DNA of 64,000 nucleotides from Camarhynchus parvulus (lineage: Eukaryota; Chordata; Aves; Passeriformes; Thraupidae). The stretch lies in the NCBI RefSeq assembly GCF_901933205.1, contig NW_022148556.1, positions 1 through 64,000 of the forward strand, read 5' to 3'. The translations under genes were made by a program, and so were the position numbers. Each line of letters begins with the position of its first letter. Positions within the stretch are counted from its first letter, which is position 1. Of the stretch, positions 58,601 to 64,000 are shown piece after piece. The notes under the pieces were generated by a model. The model was given only the letters and a program-made list of their open reading frames with translations. It had not been told where the DNA came from and did not search any database.

Positions 58601-61600
58601 CCTAGACCCCCCCCAATTTAACCCTTGATCTTTTTTCCCCTCCCCCACTCACCTGGCTCCGGGGGGGCCGCGGTGGGCGGGGCTCCCCCCGGGTGGGGGC
58701 GGGGCCGGGGCACCACGATCACCTCGGGGGCGGGGGGCGGCGGGGGGTCCCGGCCTGGGGAAGGGGCTGGGACCGGGGGGGGGAAAAAGATAAAGGGTTA
58801 AATTGGGGGGGGTCTAGGGGGGGTTTGGGGGGGTTTAGGAGCGATTGGGGGACATTGGAAGGGGATTTGGGGGGTTTGGGAGCGATTTGGGGGGATTTGA
58901 GGGGGTTTAGGGGGGATTTGGGGGGTTAGGGGGGGTTTAGGAGCGATTTGGGGGAGGTTAGGAAGAGATTGGGGGATTTAGGAGGGGTTTAGGGGGGATT
59001 TCGGGGGGTTTAGGGGATTTGGGGGCATTGGAAGGGGATTTGGGGGTTTTAGGAGCGATTTGGAGGGATTTGGGGGGTTTAGGAGGGGTTGAGGGGGGGA
59101 TTTGGGGGGTTTAGGCGGTTAGGGGGGGTTTAGGGGGGGTTTGGAGGGTTTAGGAGCGATTTGGGGGGATTTAGGAAAGGGATTTGGGGGTTGGGGGGAG
59201 TTTAGGGGATTTGGGGACATTGGAAGGAGATTTGGGGGGTTTGGGAGCGATTTGGGGGGATTTGGGGGGGTTTAGGAGCGATTTGGGGGGATTAGGAGGG
59301 GTTTAGGGGGGGTTTGGAGGGTTTAGGAGCGATTTGGGGGAGTTTGGGGGGTTTAGGAGGGGATTTGGGGGGGGATTTGGGGGAGTTTAGGGAATTTGGG
59401 GGCATTGGAAGGGGATTTGGGGGGTTTAGGAGCGATTTGGGGGGAGATTTTGGTCATTTTCAGTTTTTTGGGGTTTTTTTTCTGGGTTTTTTTCGGGTTT
59501 ATTTTTCCGAAATTTTTTGGTGTTTTTTTGGGGGAGGGTTGGGGGGGTTTTTGGGGGGCTTTTCTCGGGTTTTTGGTGCTTTTTTGGGGGGTTTATTTGG
59601 GGGGCTTCTCTCGGGTTTTTTGGGGGGGGGGTTGAGATTTTTTTTCCGGGTTTTGGTGCTTTTTGGGGTTTTTTGGGGGGGGATTTTTGGATTTTTTCCA
59701 GGTTTTTGGTGCTTTTTTGGGCGGGTTTATTTGGGGGGTTTTGGGGGGTTGGGGGTTTTTTGGGGTTTTTCGGGTTTTGGTGCTTTTTTGGGGGATTTAT
59801 TTGGGGGGTTTTTTGGGGGGGCTTTTCTCTGGTTTTGGGGATTTTTTGGGGGGGGGTGGGATATTTTTTCCGGGTTTTTGGTGCTTTTTTGGGTTTTTTT
59901 GGGGGGGGATTTTTGGATTGTTTTCTGGGTTTTGGTGCTTTTTTTGGGTTTTTTTTTGGGGGGGGGGATTTTTGGATTTTTTCCAGGTTTTTGGTGCTTT
60001 TTTTGGAGGGTTTATTTGGGGGGTTTTGGGGGGGCTTTTCTCTGGTTTTTGGGGATTTTTTGGGGGGTGGGATTTTTTTCCGGGTTTTTGGTGCTTTTTT
60101 TGGGTTTTTTTGGGGGGGGAGATTTTTGGATTTTTTCCGGGTTTTTGGTGCTTTTTTGGGGGGGATTTTGGGGGGTTTTGGTGCTATTTTTTGGGTTTTT
60201 TTGTGATTTTTTTGGGTTTTTTTTTCCCGGATTTTTTTGGGGCGCTCACCGGGGGTCGCGGGGGGGGTGCTGAGGGGGGCGGCCCCAGCGGGACCCCCGC
60301 CCCAATTTCCTGGCCCAGGTACTGAGCGCTGATCCGCAGGTCCGAGGCCGAGTAGTGATAGCCGGGCCCGGCCGGGCAGAGCTCCCGGAACCCCTCTGCA
60401 ATTTGGGGAGGGGTCCCGGGCCGCAAATGGGTCTGGGGGCTCCCAATGGGGGGACACCCCAAAACACGGGGGGATCCCCCCCCCCCCACCCCGCCTTCTG
60501 TTTGTCCGAAATCCCCCCCAAAAAATTCGGGGCTTCCTCCCGAAAAATTCCCTCGGGGGGTTGTGAGACCCCTCCCCAAATTCTCGGACCTCCCCCCGAA
60601 CACCTCAGACCCCTCCCCAAATTCCTGAGTCCCTCCTGAATATCTCAGACCCCTCCCCAAATTCTCACACCCCTCCCCAATTTCCAGGACCCCTCCCCTA
60701 AATTTTCGGACCCTTCCCCAATTTTTTGGGACCCCTCCCCAATTTCCAGGACCCCTCCTGAACATCTCAGACCCCTCCTCAATTTCTTGGGACCCTTCCC
60801 CAATTTTTTGGGACCCTCCCCAATTTCCAGGACCCCTCCCCAAATTTCAGGGTCCCTCCTGAATATCTCAGACCCCTCCCCAAATTTCCAGACCCCTCCC
60901 CAAATTCTCAGACTCCTCCTCAATTTCCAGGACCCCTCCCCAAATTTTTGGACCCCTCCCCAAATTCCAGGACCCCTCCCTAAATTTCCAGACCCTTTCC
61001 CAATTTTTTGGGACCCTCCCCAAATTTCTGGACCCCTCCCCAAATTTCTGGACCCCTCCCCAGATAATTCCTGCGACCCCTCCTGAACATCTCAGACCCC
61101 TCCCCAATTTCTTGGGACCCCTCCCCAAATTCCCAGACCCCTTCCCAAATTCCAGGACCCCTCCCTAAATTTTTGGACCCCTCCCCAAATTCTCAGACCC
61201 CTCCCCAAATTCCTGAGCCCTCCCAGAGCCTCTTGGACGCCCCCAGACCCATTTCCTCCCCAATCCCCCAAATTCTGGGGTTTTTTTGGGGAAAATTCTG
61301 AGGTTTTGAGCTCCCCAGACACCAAATTTTCTCCCCAAAATTTCTGCTGCTCCCAGAAATTTTGTGACCCCTCCCCCCAAAAAAAATGTTGGGGAGGGGT
61401 CGCGGCAATTTCAGACCCCCCCAAAAAACTTTGTGAGGGGGGCAGAGAACTCAAAATCCACCTCATTTTTGGGGCAAATTTTGCGTTTTTCCGCCACCCC
61501 CAGAACCCGGATTTTTTCCCCGTGATTTGAGGGGGGTCTCCCCAATTTGGGGAGGGGTCTCAGCCATTTCAGCCCCCCCCACAAAAAAAAACTTTGTGAG

Positions 61601-62929
61601 GGGGGGAAAGAACTCAAAATCCGCTTCATTTTTGGGGCAAAACTCGCCTCGTTTTGGGGCAAAATCCGCCTCTTTTTGGGGTCGAATTTTTGGGGTTTTT
61701 TTCCCGGATTTTTTCTCCCGTGATTTGAGGGGGGGTCTCCCCGATTTGGGGAGGGGTCTCAGCAATTTCAGGGCCCCACAAAAACTTCGGGAGGGGAAGA
61801 GAGGGGAGAGAACTCGAAATCCGCCTCATTTCTGGGGCAAAATCCGCTTTGTTTTGGGGCAAAATCCGCCTCGTTTTGGGGCAAAATCCACCTCGCATTT
61901 CTGGGGCAAAATCTGCTTTGTTTTGGGGCAAAATCTGCTTTGTTTTGGGGCAAAATCCGCCTCGTTTTGGGGCAAAATCTGCCTCGTTTTGGGGCAAAAT
62001 CCGCCTCGTTTTGGGGCAAAATCTGCTTTGTTTTGGGGCAAAATCTGCCCGCCGTTTTGGGGCAAAATCCACCTCATTTTTGGGGCAAAATCTGCTTTGT
62101 TTTGGGGCAAAATCTGCTTTGTTTTGGGGCAAAATCCGCCTGTTTTGGGGCAAAATCTGCCTCGTTTTGGGGCAAAATCCGCTTTGTTTTGGGGCAAATC
62201 CCACCTCGTTTTGGGGCAAAATCCGCCTCGTTTTGGGGCAAAAACTCCTCTTCACCCGTTTTGGGGCAAAAAATGGGGCAAAATCTGCTTTGTTTTTGGG
62301 GCAAATCCCGCCTCGTTTTGGGGCAAAATCAGCTTTGTTTTGGGCCAAAATCCGCCTCATTTTGGGGCAAAATCGGCTTTGTTTTGGGGCAAAATCCGCC
62401 TCGTTTTGGGGCAAAATCTGCCTCATTTCTGGGGCAAAATCCGCTTTGTTTTGGGGCAAAATCCACCTTGTTTTGGGGCAAAATCTGCCTCGTTTGGGGC
62501 CGAATTTTTGGTTTTTTCGCCACCCCCAGAGCCCGGATTTTTTCCCCTCGACTTGGGGGTGGTCTCATCATTTTGGGAACCCCTCAAACATTTTGGGGAG
62601 GGGTCTCAAGAATTTCAGAAAAACTTTGGGGAGGGGGTAGAACTCAAAACCTGCCTCGTTCTGGGGCAAAACCCGCCTCGTTTTGGGGGCGAATTTTGGG
62701 GTTTTTTCACCCGGATTTTTTTGAGGGGGGTCTCCCCGATGTGGGGCGGGGGTCTCACCGGATCCGAAGGGGGGGCAGAGCAGGCAGGAGCCCCCCCAGG
62801 CTTTGCCCACGCGGCTGCAGCAGCAAACCTGGCGGGTGATGTTGCGCAGGGTGGGCAGCGCGCAGCGGCCAGGGCCGTCCCGCAGGAGGCGGAAACACGG
62901 CCCGCGGGCCTCGGACAGCACCTGCTGGG
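28501..62929 (-). CDS. LTBP4: LTBP4, 3' twenty exons (5' end outside window)
   Basis: Latent TGF-beta binding protein 4 is a secreted matrix glycoprotein of EGF-like and 8-Cys TB domains. It tethers latent TGF-beta through one TB domain and supports elastic fibre assembly (known of the family). The exons here encode, 5' to 3': TB ([10 protein letters not shown]), linker [20 protein letters not shown], Pro linker, EGFs, EGF/hinge/TB, two cbEGFs, TB ([30 protein letters not shown]), linker [13 protein letters not shown], and two EGFs ending CPPPA-stop. Signatures such as [29 protein letters not shown] and CWQEVG separate it from LTBP1-3 and fibrillins. Exons sum to 3548 bases (about 1180 codons). 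Phase-1 boundaries and GT/AG sites hold in 17 of 20; exceptions are 60250-60395, 52444-52564 and 51154-51291. Mammals have about three more EGFs between 54264 and 52564; none is seen here. Confidence 0.95.
28638..30467. repeat. Array of LTBP4's last intron with terminal-exon acceptor copies
   Basis: 28640-30000: unit about AATTTGGGGTGAAAAGGGGG with TTTTTATGGGG. Four embedded minus-strand copies of acceptor plus first ~23 exon bases ([10 protein letters not shown]): 28851-28874, 29065-29088, 29351-29373, 29744-29766. 30000-30460: a second array, GGGATTTTGGGGGATCTCAG, with a duplicated ~180-base block. Confidence 0.9.
30468..30590 (-). CDS. LTBP4: LTBP4 exon: EGF-like domain
   Basis: 123 bases, phase 1-1, acceptor ACTTTAG, donor [26 protein letters not shown] then [20 protein letters not shown]; a non-calcium EGF, matching the penultimate EGF of LTBP4. 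Confidence 0.95.
30591..33590. repeat. CCCAAAATTCCACCCCAAAA array
   Basis: 30600-32100: about 20-bp unit CCCAAAATTCCACCCCAAAA with variable A runs, very homogeneous. 32100-33585: CCCCCAAAACCTCCCCCAAA family with AACTTCGAAGTCC islands. The plus strand almost lacks G. No exon. Confidence 0.9.
33591..34061 (-). CDS. LTBP4: LTBP4 exon: TB end and long Pro/Gly/Tyr linker
   Basis: 471 bases, open, phase 1-1. Begins [18 protein letters not shown], the conserved end of the last TB, then a Pro/Tyr/Gly-rich linker with three (A)LYAPPP or VYAPPP repeats near 33745-33815 (minus sense), a YYYGGGG segment, and about nine consecutive Glu before the GTGAGG donor. Mammalian LTBP4 also has a Pro/Tyr-rich acidic linker here. 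The repeat expansion stays in frame. Confidence 0.92.
34062..35263. repeat. Arrays around the TB linker with donor-edge copies
   Basis: 34080-34560: GGGGGTTTTTGGGG array. 34590-35260: about 170-bp units (CCCAGTGCTCCCAGTTCCC, GTTTCGGGGATGGATTTG) each ending in a copy of the 35264 exon donor. The copy at 34914-34950 keeps about 37 bases of exon ([12 protein letters not shown]) plus GTGAGA; those near 34747 and 35095 keep only the last few exon bases. Confidence 0.88.
35264..35416 (-). CDS. LTBP4: LTBP4 exon: C-terminal TB domain
   Basis: 153 bases, phase 1-1, donor [56 protein letters not shown]: seven Cys including the CCC triplet, with the eighth in the next exon (ELLC). One of the best matches in the window. 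Confidence 0.96.
35417..37380. repeat. Two higher-order repeats in an LTBP4 intron
   Basis: 35430-35990: four ~145-190 bp units with TTGATCCCCGTTATGGGAAA, CCATGGCCAGGGACCCC and TCTTAATTGGGGG. 36000-37340: units of about 115-130 bp made of CCTAAAACCCCTCCTAACCC ending in the palindromic CCGATATCGG followed by GGTCCCCC. About ten such GATATC palindromes occur, some mutated to GATATCGTGG. Confidence 0.85.
37381..37527 (-). CDS. LTBP4: LTBP4 exon: calcium-binding EGF domain
   Basis: 147 bases, phase 1-1, donor [26 protein letters not shown] then [20 protein letters not shown] and RCVANDTDP; the PPLVLD.SQRRCV tail is diagnostic for LTBP4. Seven acceptor-side fragments lie in the upstream array. 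Confidence 0.95.
37528..38820. repeat. GGGGGTTTGGGGAGTTTAGG array with seven cbEGF acceptor copies
   Basis: Copies of the 37381-37527 exon 5' edge ([11 protein letters not shown], minus strand, with TCTGCGG acceptor side): 37614-37649, 37739-37774, 37858-37898, 38035-38065, 38203-38241, 38450-38487, 38593-38631. Earlier ones are clean; 37858-38241 are decayed by indels. Confidence 0.92.
38820..39950. repeat. CAGGTACAGACGGACAGACA array
   Basis: About 30-40 bp composite of ACAGACGGACAGACAGACAC, GGCAGGTACAGACGG and GCCAGGTCCCGGCAGG; over 30 copies. The plus strand is nearly T-free. It touches the donor side of the 39963 exon. Confidence 0.92.
39963..40091 (-). CDS. LTBP4: LTBP4 exon: calcium-binding EGF domain
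   Basis: 129 bases, phase 1-1, acceptor CCCCCAG, donor [26 protein letters not shown] then [20 protein letters not shown] and QC. Matches the conserved pair of cbEGFs between the last two TBs. Confidence 0.95.
40092..41304. repeat. CACAGGGACACCCCCAAATC array with three cbEGF acceptor copies
   Basis: About 17-25 bp units. The first 54 bases of the 39963-40091 exon plus acceptor recur at 40301-40354, 40546-40599 and 40731-40784 (minus strand, [10 protein letters not shown] or [14 protein letters not shown]). Each copy ends in the same GTGACACAGAGCC junction. 41230-41300 is unique flank. Confidence 0.9.
41305..41373 (-). CDS. LTBP4: LTBP4 exon: end of TB domain
   Basis: 69 bases, phase 1-1, donor [26 protein letters not shown] then PPT supplies the eighth TB Cys; LCPHG is the LTBP signature at this place. 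Joins directly to the cbEGF exon 39963-40091. Confidence 0.9.
41374..43007. repeat. CCAAATCCACCCCAAATTCA array
   Basis: 41400-41510 is fairly unique sequence. 41510-42960 is a C/A-rich array with a ~213-bp higher-order period (blocks at about 41657 and 41873 are near identical, AATTCCCCTTAAATCTCACC marking the ends). The plus strand is G-poor. Confidence 0.88.
43008..43783. repeat. Five tandem copies of the TB mega-exon donor edge
   Basis: About 150-180 bp units of CCCCAAATCCCCCAAATCCC plus a 55-base copy of the mega-exon 3' end ([18 protein letters not shown]) with GTGAGG donor. Minus-strand donor copies end at 43008, 43186, 43337, 43488 and 43640; the true exon ends at 43784. Copies are nearly identical and each keeps an intact donor. 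Confidence 0.93.
43784..44551 (-). CDS. LTBP4: LTBP4 mega-exon: cbEGF, expanded Pro/Gln hinge, LAP-binding-type TB
   Basis: 768 bases open end to end and exactly phase 1-1 (acceptor CCCCGCAG, donor GTGAGG). Residues 1-43: cb[23 protein letters not shown] then [20 protein letters not shown]. About residues 44-213: a tandem repeat of PQSPQ, RPQIPQ, RPQTPQT and RPQSPET units. C-terminal 43: TB domain with [41 protein letters not shown] find no GT on the sense strand of the hinge to serve as a donor. The homologous hinge in mammals is Pro-rich but, as I recall, much shorter. The first two TB cysteines are closer together than usual. By position this is the TB that binds latent TGF-beta propeptide in LTBPs. 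Confidence 0.85.
44552..45917. repeat. TTTGGGGTTTGGGATTTGGG array and ACAGGGACAGGGATTTGGGG array
   Basis: 44555-45600: 7-bp TTTGGGG/TTTGGGA units with repeated GACATTTTGGGGTTTGAGAG blocks, strongly quadruplex-prone. One acceptor-side copy of the 44551 exon ([15 protein letters not shown]) at 44947-44992. 45600-45895: GGACACAGGGACAGGGATTT units. Confidence 0.9.
45918..46043 (-). CDS. LTBP4: LTBP4 exon: calcium-binding EGF domain
   Basis: 126 bases, phase 1-1, donor [26 protein letters not shown] then [20 protein letters not shown] and CM. Includes an NGT sequon near the start. Confidence 0.95.
46044..47828. repeat. CCCAAACCCCAAATCCCATA and CCCCATTCCCATCCC arrays with cbEGF donor copies
   Basis: 46200-46660 and 47550-47820: C-rich complement-type of the TTTGGGG array. 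46810-47030: GGGACATCGGGATGGGGACA. 47030-47540: CCATCCCAATCCCAATGTCC units with a ~62-bp higher order. Short copies of the 47829 exon 3' edge with donor: about 46331-46384, 46471-46517, 47604-47650; near-full copy 46671-46801. Confidence 0.9.
46671..46801 (-). pseudogene. LTBP4: Second copy of the QEYGAG cbEGF exon, one base deleted
   Basis: 131 bases differing from 47829-47960 by one deletion (CCCGCCCC against CCCGGCCCC, near 46773) and about two substitutions, with the same acceptor and GTGAGG donor. If the deletion is a base-calling error, this would be a functional extra EGF. Mammalian LTBP4 has two adjacent similar EGFs here, but the near-identity of these two suggests a recent duplication. 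Confidence 0.75.
47829..47960 (-). CDS. LTBP4: LTBP4 exon: calcium-binding EGF domain (intact copy)
   Basis: 132 bases, phase 1-1, donor [26 protein letters not shown] then [20 protein letters not shown] and ADCV. A near-identical second copy at 46671-46801 and three shorter copies of its 3' edge lie downstream. Confidence 0.95.
47961..48666. repeat. GGGGACATCGGGATG, CCCCATATCCCAAAC and CCCATT arrays
   Basis: 47975-48085: 15-bp purine-rich units. 48190-48410: CCCCATATCCCAAACCCCAC. 48420-48600: perfect 6-bp (CCCATT)n runs, then TTTTCCCGTTCC to the exon donor. The short hexamer run is likely length-polymorphic. Confidence 0.9.
48667..48789 (-). CDS. LTBP4: LTBP4 exon: calcium-binding EGF domain
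   Basis: 123 bases, phase 1-1, donor [26 protein letters not shown] then [20 protein letters not shown], six Cys. Three truncated copies of its acceptor side lie upstream (48912-48956, 49165-49209, 49744-49788). Confidence 0.95.
48790..51153. repeat. Three arrays between cbEGF exons, with acceptor copies
   Basis: 48795-49740: TTTGGGGTTTGGGACATTGG, with acceptor-side copies of the 48789 exon at 48912-48956, 49165-49209 and 49744-49788 (the last reads [14 protein letters not shown]). 49800-50610: 20-bp ATGGTGACACCAGGACTGGG. 50620-50690: unique. 50690-51153: GGTGTGCCCAGGTGCCACCC, running into the 51154 exon end. Confidence 0.9.
51154..51291 (-). CDS. LTBP4: LTBP4 exon: cbEGF with missing Cys and no GT donor
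   Basis: [20 protein letters not shown] then [15 protein letters not shown] is clearly the LTBP4 domain. The fifth Cys is missing (family CxC reads CSP) and after the final PCV the sequence runs straight into GCACCTGGG array DNA instead of a GT donor. The 138-base length assumes the expected phase-1 end. Suggests array encroachment, an indel, or an assembly fault at this boundary. Confidence 0.8.
51371..51496 (-). CDS. LTBP4: LTBP4 exon: calcium-binding EGF domain
   Basis: 126 bases, phase 1-1, donor [26 protein letters not shown] then [20 protein letters not shown] and CQ. The exon is followed by only a 79-base intron before 51154-51291, the shortest intron in the gene. Confidence 0.95.
51497..52443. 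repeat. Duplicated ~145-155-bp block with broken exon edges, then an ACAGGTGACAC array
   Basis: 51500-52030: units with GGAGTTATGGGGTCTCCAAG and CATGGTGGCCCCATA. Acceptor-side copies of the 51496 exon end at 51640, 51785 and 51929; two read DVD-stop-C and one DVDENS, so they cannot code. 52045-52440: 9-12 bp ACAGGTGACAC units. Confidence 0.88.
52444..52564 (-). CDS. LTBP4: LTBP4 exon: cbEGF with one-base frame break
   Basis: [20 protein letters not shown] then [17 protein letters not shown] is nearly identical to the LTBP4 domain I recall. The exon is 121 bases, one off the symmetric phase. The break lies near the end (GGGCGCGCTGCGCAG), so the sixth Cys reads as LR in the main frame but TGC in the next. 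Acceptor CCCTCAG, donor GTACCC. Confidence 0.92.
52565..54263. repeat. GTGACCACAGGTCATGGTGA array and CCCAGTCCCTCCCAGT array
   Basis: 52600-53650: 28-30 bp unit of GTGACCACAGGTCGTGGTGA plus CCCCATAACA, with one acceptor-edge copy of the 52564 exon (DIDECENM) at 53518-53539. 53690-54255: 10-bp CCCAGTCCCT/CCCAGTTTAT units, the same family as YIF1B intron 3 and the KCNK6 upstream array. Confidence 0.9.
54264..54377 (-). CDS. LTBP4: LTBP4 exon: calcium-binding EGF domain
   Basis: 114 bases, phase 1-1, donor [25 protein letters not shown] then [19 protein letters not shown], six Cys. It is the last EGF before the 52444-52564 domain; mammals have about three more between these points. Confidence 0.93.
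54378..55603. repeat. GGGCACAGGTGATGGGGACA array and GGTGTGGTTTGGTGTGTGCC array
   Basis: 54390-55170: about 20-bp units. 55190-55595: 25-70 bp units of CCCAGGTGTGGTTTGGTGTG with CCCAGGTGCCCCCAGG. Each carries CAGGTG/CAGGTA, which matches splice-donor consensus only on the plus strand. Confidence 0.9.
55604..55729 (-). CDS. LTBP4: LTBP4 exon: calcium-binding EGF domain
   Basis: 126 bases, phase 1-1, acceptor CCCGCAG, donor [25 protein letters not shown] then [19 protein letters not shown] and TEC. Closely matches the first RxVPPPC-type cbEGF of LTBP4. Confidence 0.95.
55730..57041. repeat. Arrays upstream and downstream of EGF exons, with donor-edge copies
   Basis: 55735-56430: GGGCACAGGTAATGGGGACA with ACACAGGATGTGGGGAAAGG. 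56430-57035: about 170-bp units of C-rich DNA each carrying about 35-40 bases of the 57042 exon 3' end ([10 protein letters not shown]) plus GTGAGT donor, at about 56552-56590, 56746-56775 (4-base deletion) and 56879-56920. Confidence 0.9.
57042..57167 (-). CDS. LTBP4: LTBP4 exon: EGF-like domain
   Basis: 126 bases, phase 1-1. Encodes [20 protein letters not shown] then [20 protein letters not shown]. Six Cys, but no DxDEC calcium motif, as in the LTBP4 EGF following the linker. Both exon edges are copied into the adjoining arrays. Confidence 0.92.
57168..57790. repeat. GGGGATTTTTGGGGTTTTTA array with EGF acceptor-edge copies
   Basis: About 180-200 bp units, each holding a copy of the 57167 exon start (VSPCERDP, minus strand) plus acceptor: about 57312-57336, 57511-57531 and 57691-57711. 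In the copies the acceptor has changed from CTGCAG to CCGCAG and the exon fragment reads on into DPDPDPQ. The same exon thus has edge copies on both sides. Confidence 0.88.
57791..58645. repeat. Left arm of large inverted repeat: AATCGCTCCTAAACCCCC array
   Basis: C-rich units (CCCAAATCGCTCCTAAACCC, CCTCCTAACCCCCC). The inner end 58598-58645 (CTAGACCCCCCCC, AATTTAACCCTTGATC, TTTTTTCCCC) is the reverse complement of 58775-58825, with only small differences. Confidence 0.9.
58653..58754 (-). CDS. LTBP4: LTBP4 exon: Pro-rich linker
   Basis: 102 bases, phase 1-1, acceptor CCTTCCCCAG, donor GTGAGT. Encodes [20 protein letters not shown] then [14 protein letters not shown]. Assignment rests on position, phase and composition rather than residue similarity. 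It sits at the centre of a large inverted repeat. Confidence 0.75.
58775..59455. repeat. Right arm of large inverted repeat: GGGGGTTTAGGAGCGATTTG array
   Basis: G-rich complement of the left arm, starting GGGGGAAAAAGATAAAGGGT, TAAATTGGGGGG, TCTAGGGGGG. Shared internal blocks such as CATTGGAAGGAGATTTGG (59218-59235) pair with left-arm sequence near 58375-58392. Spacer about 130 bases containing the 58653-58754 exon. Confidence 0.9.
59456..60249. repeat. TTTTTGGTGCTTTTTTGGGG array
   Basis: 40-90 bp G/T units: TCCGGGTTTTTGGTGC, TTTATTTGGGGGG, GATTTTTGGATTTTTTCC. Plus strand nearly free of A and C. No coding signal. Confidence 0.88.
60250..60395 (-). CDS. LTBP4: LTBP4 exon: end of TB domain plus linker
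   Basis: Encodes [20 protein letters not shown], a hallmark LTBP sequence carrying the last TB Cys, then [10 protein letters not shown] and a Pro-rich tail. Acceptor TTGCAG, donor GTGAGC. At 146 bases it is one base off the phase needed to join 58653-58754. The tail contains long C and G runs (60268-60290), where a miscounted base would explain this. Confidence 0.9.
60396..62758. repeat. CCCCTCCCCAAATTTCTGGA and GGGGCAAAATCCGCCTCGTT arrays
   Basis: 60580-61220: about 20-bp GACCCCTCCCCAAATTTC units. 61220-61620: mixed, with three ~200-bp blocks (ACTTTGTGAGGGGGG, TCTCAGCCATTTCAG) recurring near 61420, 61580, 61780 and 62610. 61620-62490: 22-bp GGCAAAATCCGCCTCGTTTT array, open in several frames but periodic and non-coding in appearance. 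Confidence 0.88.
62759..62929 (-). CDS. LTBP4: LTBP4 exon: N-terminal-half TB (8-Cys) domain
   Basis: 171 bases, phase 1 at both ends, acceptor CTCTCCCCCAG, donor GTGAGA. Encodes [39 protein letters not shown] and [17 protein letters not shown]: seven of the eight TB cysteines including the CCC triplet and an N-glycosylation sequon (NIT). The eighth Cys is in the next exon (ELC). Confidence 0.95.
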
Positions 62930-64000
62930 CTGGGGGAGAGCCTGGTGAGCACCTGGAGCCCTCCCAGTCCATCCCAGTCCATCCCAGTTCATCCCAGTCC
63001 CATCCTAGTCCATCCCAGTCCATCCTATCCCAGCCCATCCCGTTCTATCCCAGTTGATTCGCATCCCGGACCAGGTGGATTTGGGGTCCCCCCGGAGCCT
63101 TTGAGAGACGTTTTGGGGCTGTGGACGCGCATGGTGAGCACCTGGAGCCCTCCCAGTCCATCCCAGTCCATCCCAGTCCCATCCCAGTTTGTCCCAGTGT
63201 GTCCCAGTCCCATCCCAGTCCATCCTATCCCATTCCATCCCATTCTATCCCCATCGGTTCTCTCCCAGACCAGGTGGGTTTGGGATCCCCCCGGAGCCTT
63301 TGAGAGATGTTTTGGGGCTGGGGACGCACATGGTGAGCACCTGGAGCCCTCCCAGTCCATCCCAGTTCATCCCAGTTTGTCCCAGTTTGTCCCAGTCCGT
63401 CCCAGTCCATCCCAGTCCCATCCCAGTTCATCCCAGTTCATCCCAGTCCCATCCCAGTCCATCCTATCCCAGCCCATCCCGTTCTATCCCAGTCGATTCG
63501 CATCCCAGACCAGGTGGGTTTGGGATCCCCCCGGAGCCTTTGAGAGATGTTTTGGGGCTGGGGGCGCACCTGGAGAGCACCTGGAGCCCTCCCAGTCCAT
63601 CCCAGTTCATCCCAGTTTGTCCCAGTTTGGCCCAGTCCATCCCAGTCCATCCTATCCCAGCCCATCCCATTCTATCCCCATCGGTTCTCTCCCACACCAG
63701 GTGGGTTTGGGATCCCCCCGGAGCCTTTGAGAGATGTTTTGGGGCTGGGGATGCACATGGTGAGCACCTGGAGCCCTCCCAGTCCATCCCAGTTCATCCC
63801 AGTTTGTCCCAGTCCCATCCCAGTCCATCCTATCCCAGCCCATCCCGTTCTATCCCAGTTGATTCGCATCCCAGACCAGGTGGGTTTGGGATCCCCCCGG
63901 AGCCTTTGAGAGACGTTTTGGGGCTGGGGACGCGCATGGTGAGCACCTGGAGCCCTCCCAGTCCGTCCCAGTTCATCCCAGTTTGTCCCAGTTTGTCCCA
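62930..64000. repeat. ~200-bp higher-order array 5' of the TB exon
   Basis: Six units (starting near 62941, 63132, 63331, 63571, 63760, 63938), each with TGGTGAGCACCTGGAGCCCT, then CCCATCCCAGTCCATCC decamers, then GATTCGCATCCCAGACCAGG and TTTGAGAGATGTTTTGGGGC. The GAGCACCTGGAGCCC segment is also the sequence just upstream of the 62929 acceptor, so this array too was seeded at an exon flank. Continues past the window end. Confidence 0.9.

Noticed and set aside
28501..62929. Assignment as fibrillin, LTBP1, LTBP2 or LTBP3
   Set aside because: [39 protein letters not shown] and the Pro/Tyr linker after the last TB are LTBP4-specific as I recall them.
1..64000. tRNA, rRNA, snRNA genes or transposable elements (CR1, LTR, DNA transposon)
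   Set aside because: Looked for A/B boxes, terminal repeats and reverse transcriptase motifs by eye and saw none; short decayed pieces could be missed.

Overview
The window looks like vertebrate nuclear DNA, most probably a bird 'dot' microchromosome. The genes have short GC-rich exons with consensus GT/AG splice sites. Nearly all non-coding DNA is packed with GC-rich, strand-asymmetric minisatellites, and I saw no recognisable CR1, LTR or SINE element. The bird assignment is inference from this texture and from gene content matching human 19q13.2. I could not run any search.

Three genes are recognisable from encoded protein motifs. (1) YIF1B, minus strand, about 945-18484: seven exons, with the C-terminal exon lying left of base 1. 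It encodes a multi-pass ER/Golgi trafficking protein. (2) KCNK6 (TWIK-2 two-pore K+ channel), plus strand, 22100-27178, three exons. It is head-to-head with YIF1B as I recall the human locus. (3) LTBP4 (latent TGF-beta binding protein 4), minus strand, 28501-62929: twenty exons, with the 5' end lying right of the window. It is tail-to-tail with KCNK6. LTBP4 exons run 5' to 3' as TB domain, Pro-rich linker, a string of EGF-like domains, an EGF/hinge/TB mega-exon, two cbEGFs, C-terminal TB, Pro/Tyr-rich linker and two final EGFs. Seventeen of the twenty exons fit the expected symmetric phase-1 pattern with consensus splice sites.

Layout: 1-18484 YIF1B with huge satellite introns; 18500-18915 a CpG-rich promoter block present as a tandem duplicate; 18915-22080 intergenic minisatellites; 22100-27178 KCNK6; 27180-28260 short intergenic array; 28265-62929 LTBP4; 62930-64000 a ~200-bp unit array in the next LTBP4 intron.

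The most striking feature is that many intronic arrays carry copies of the edge of the neighbouring exon. The copies include the splice acceptor (arrays upstream of an exon) or donor (arrays downstream). About 50 such pseudo-exon edges are visible, in YIF1B and across LTBP4. Other highlights are an uninterrupted repeat-coding LTBP4 hinge (43784-44551), a large inverted repeat flanking one LTBP4 exon (58653-58754), and single-base frame breaks in a minority of otherwise conserved exons, which suggest sequence error or early decay.
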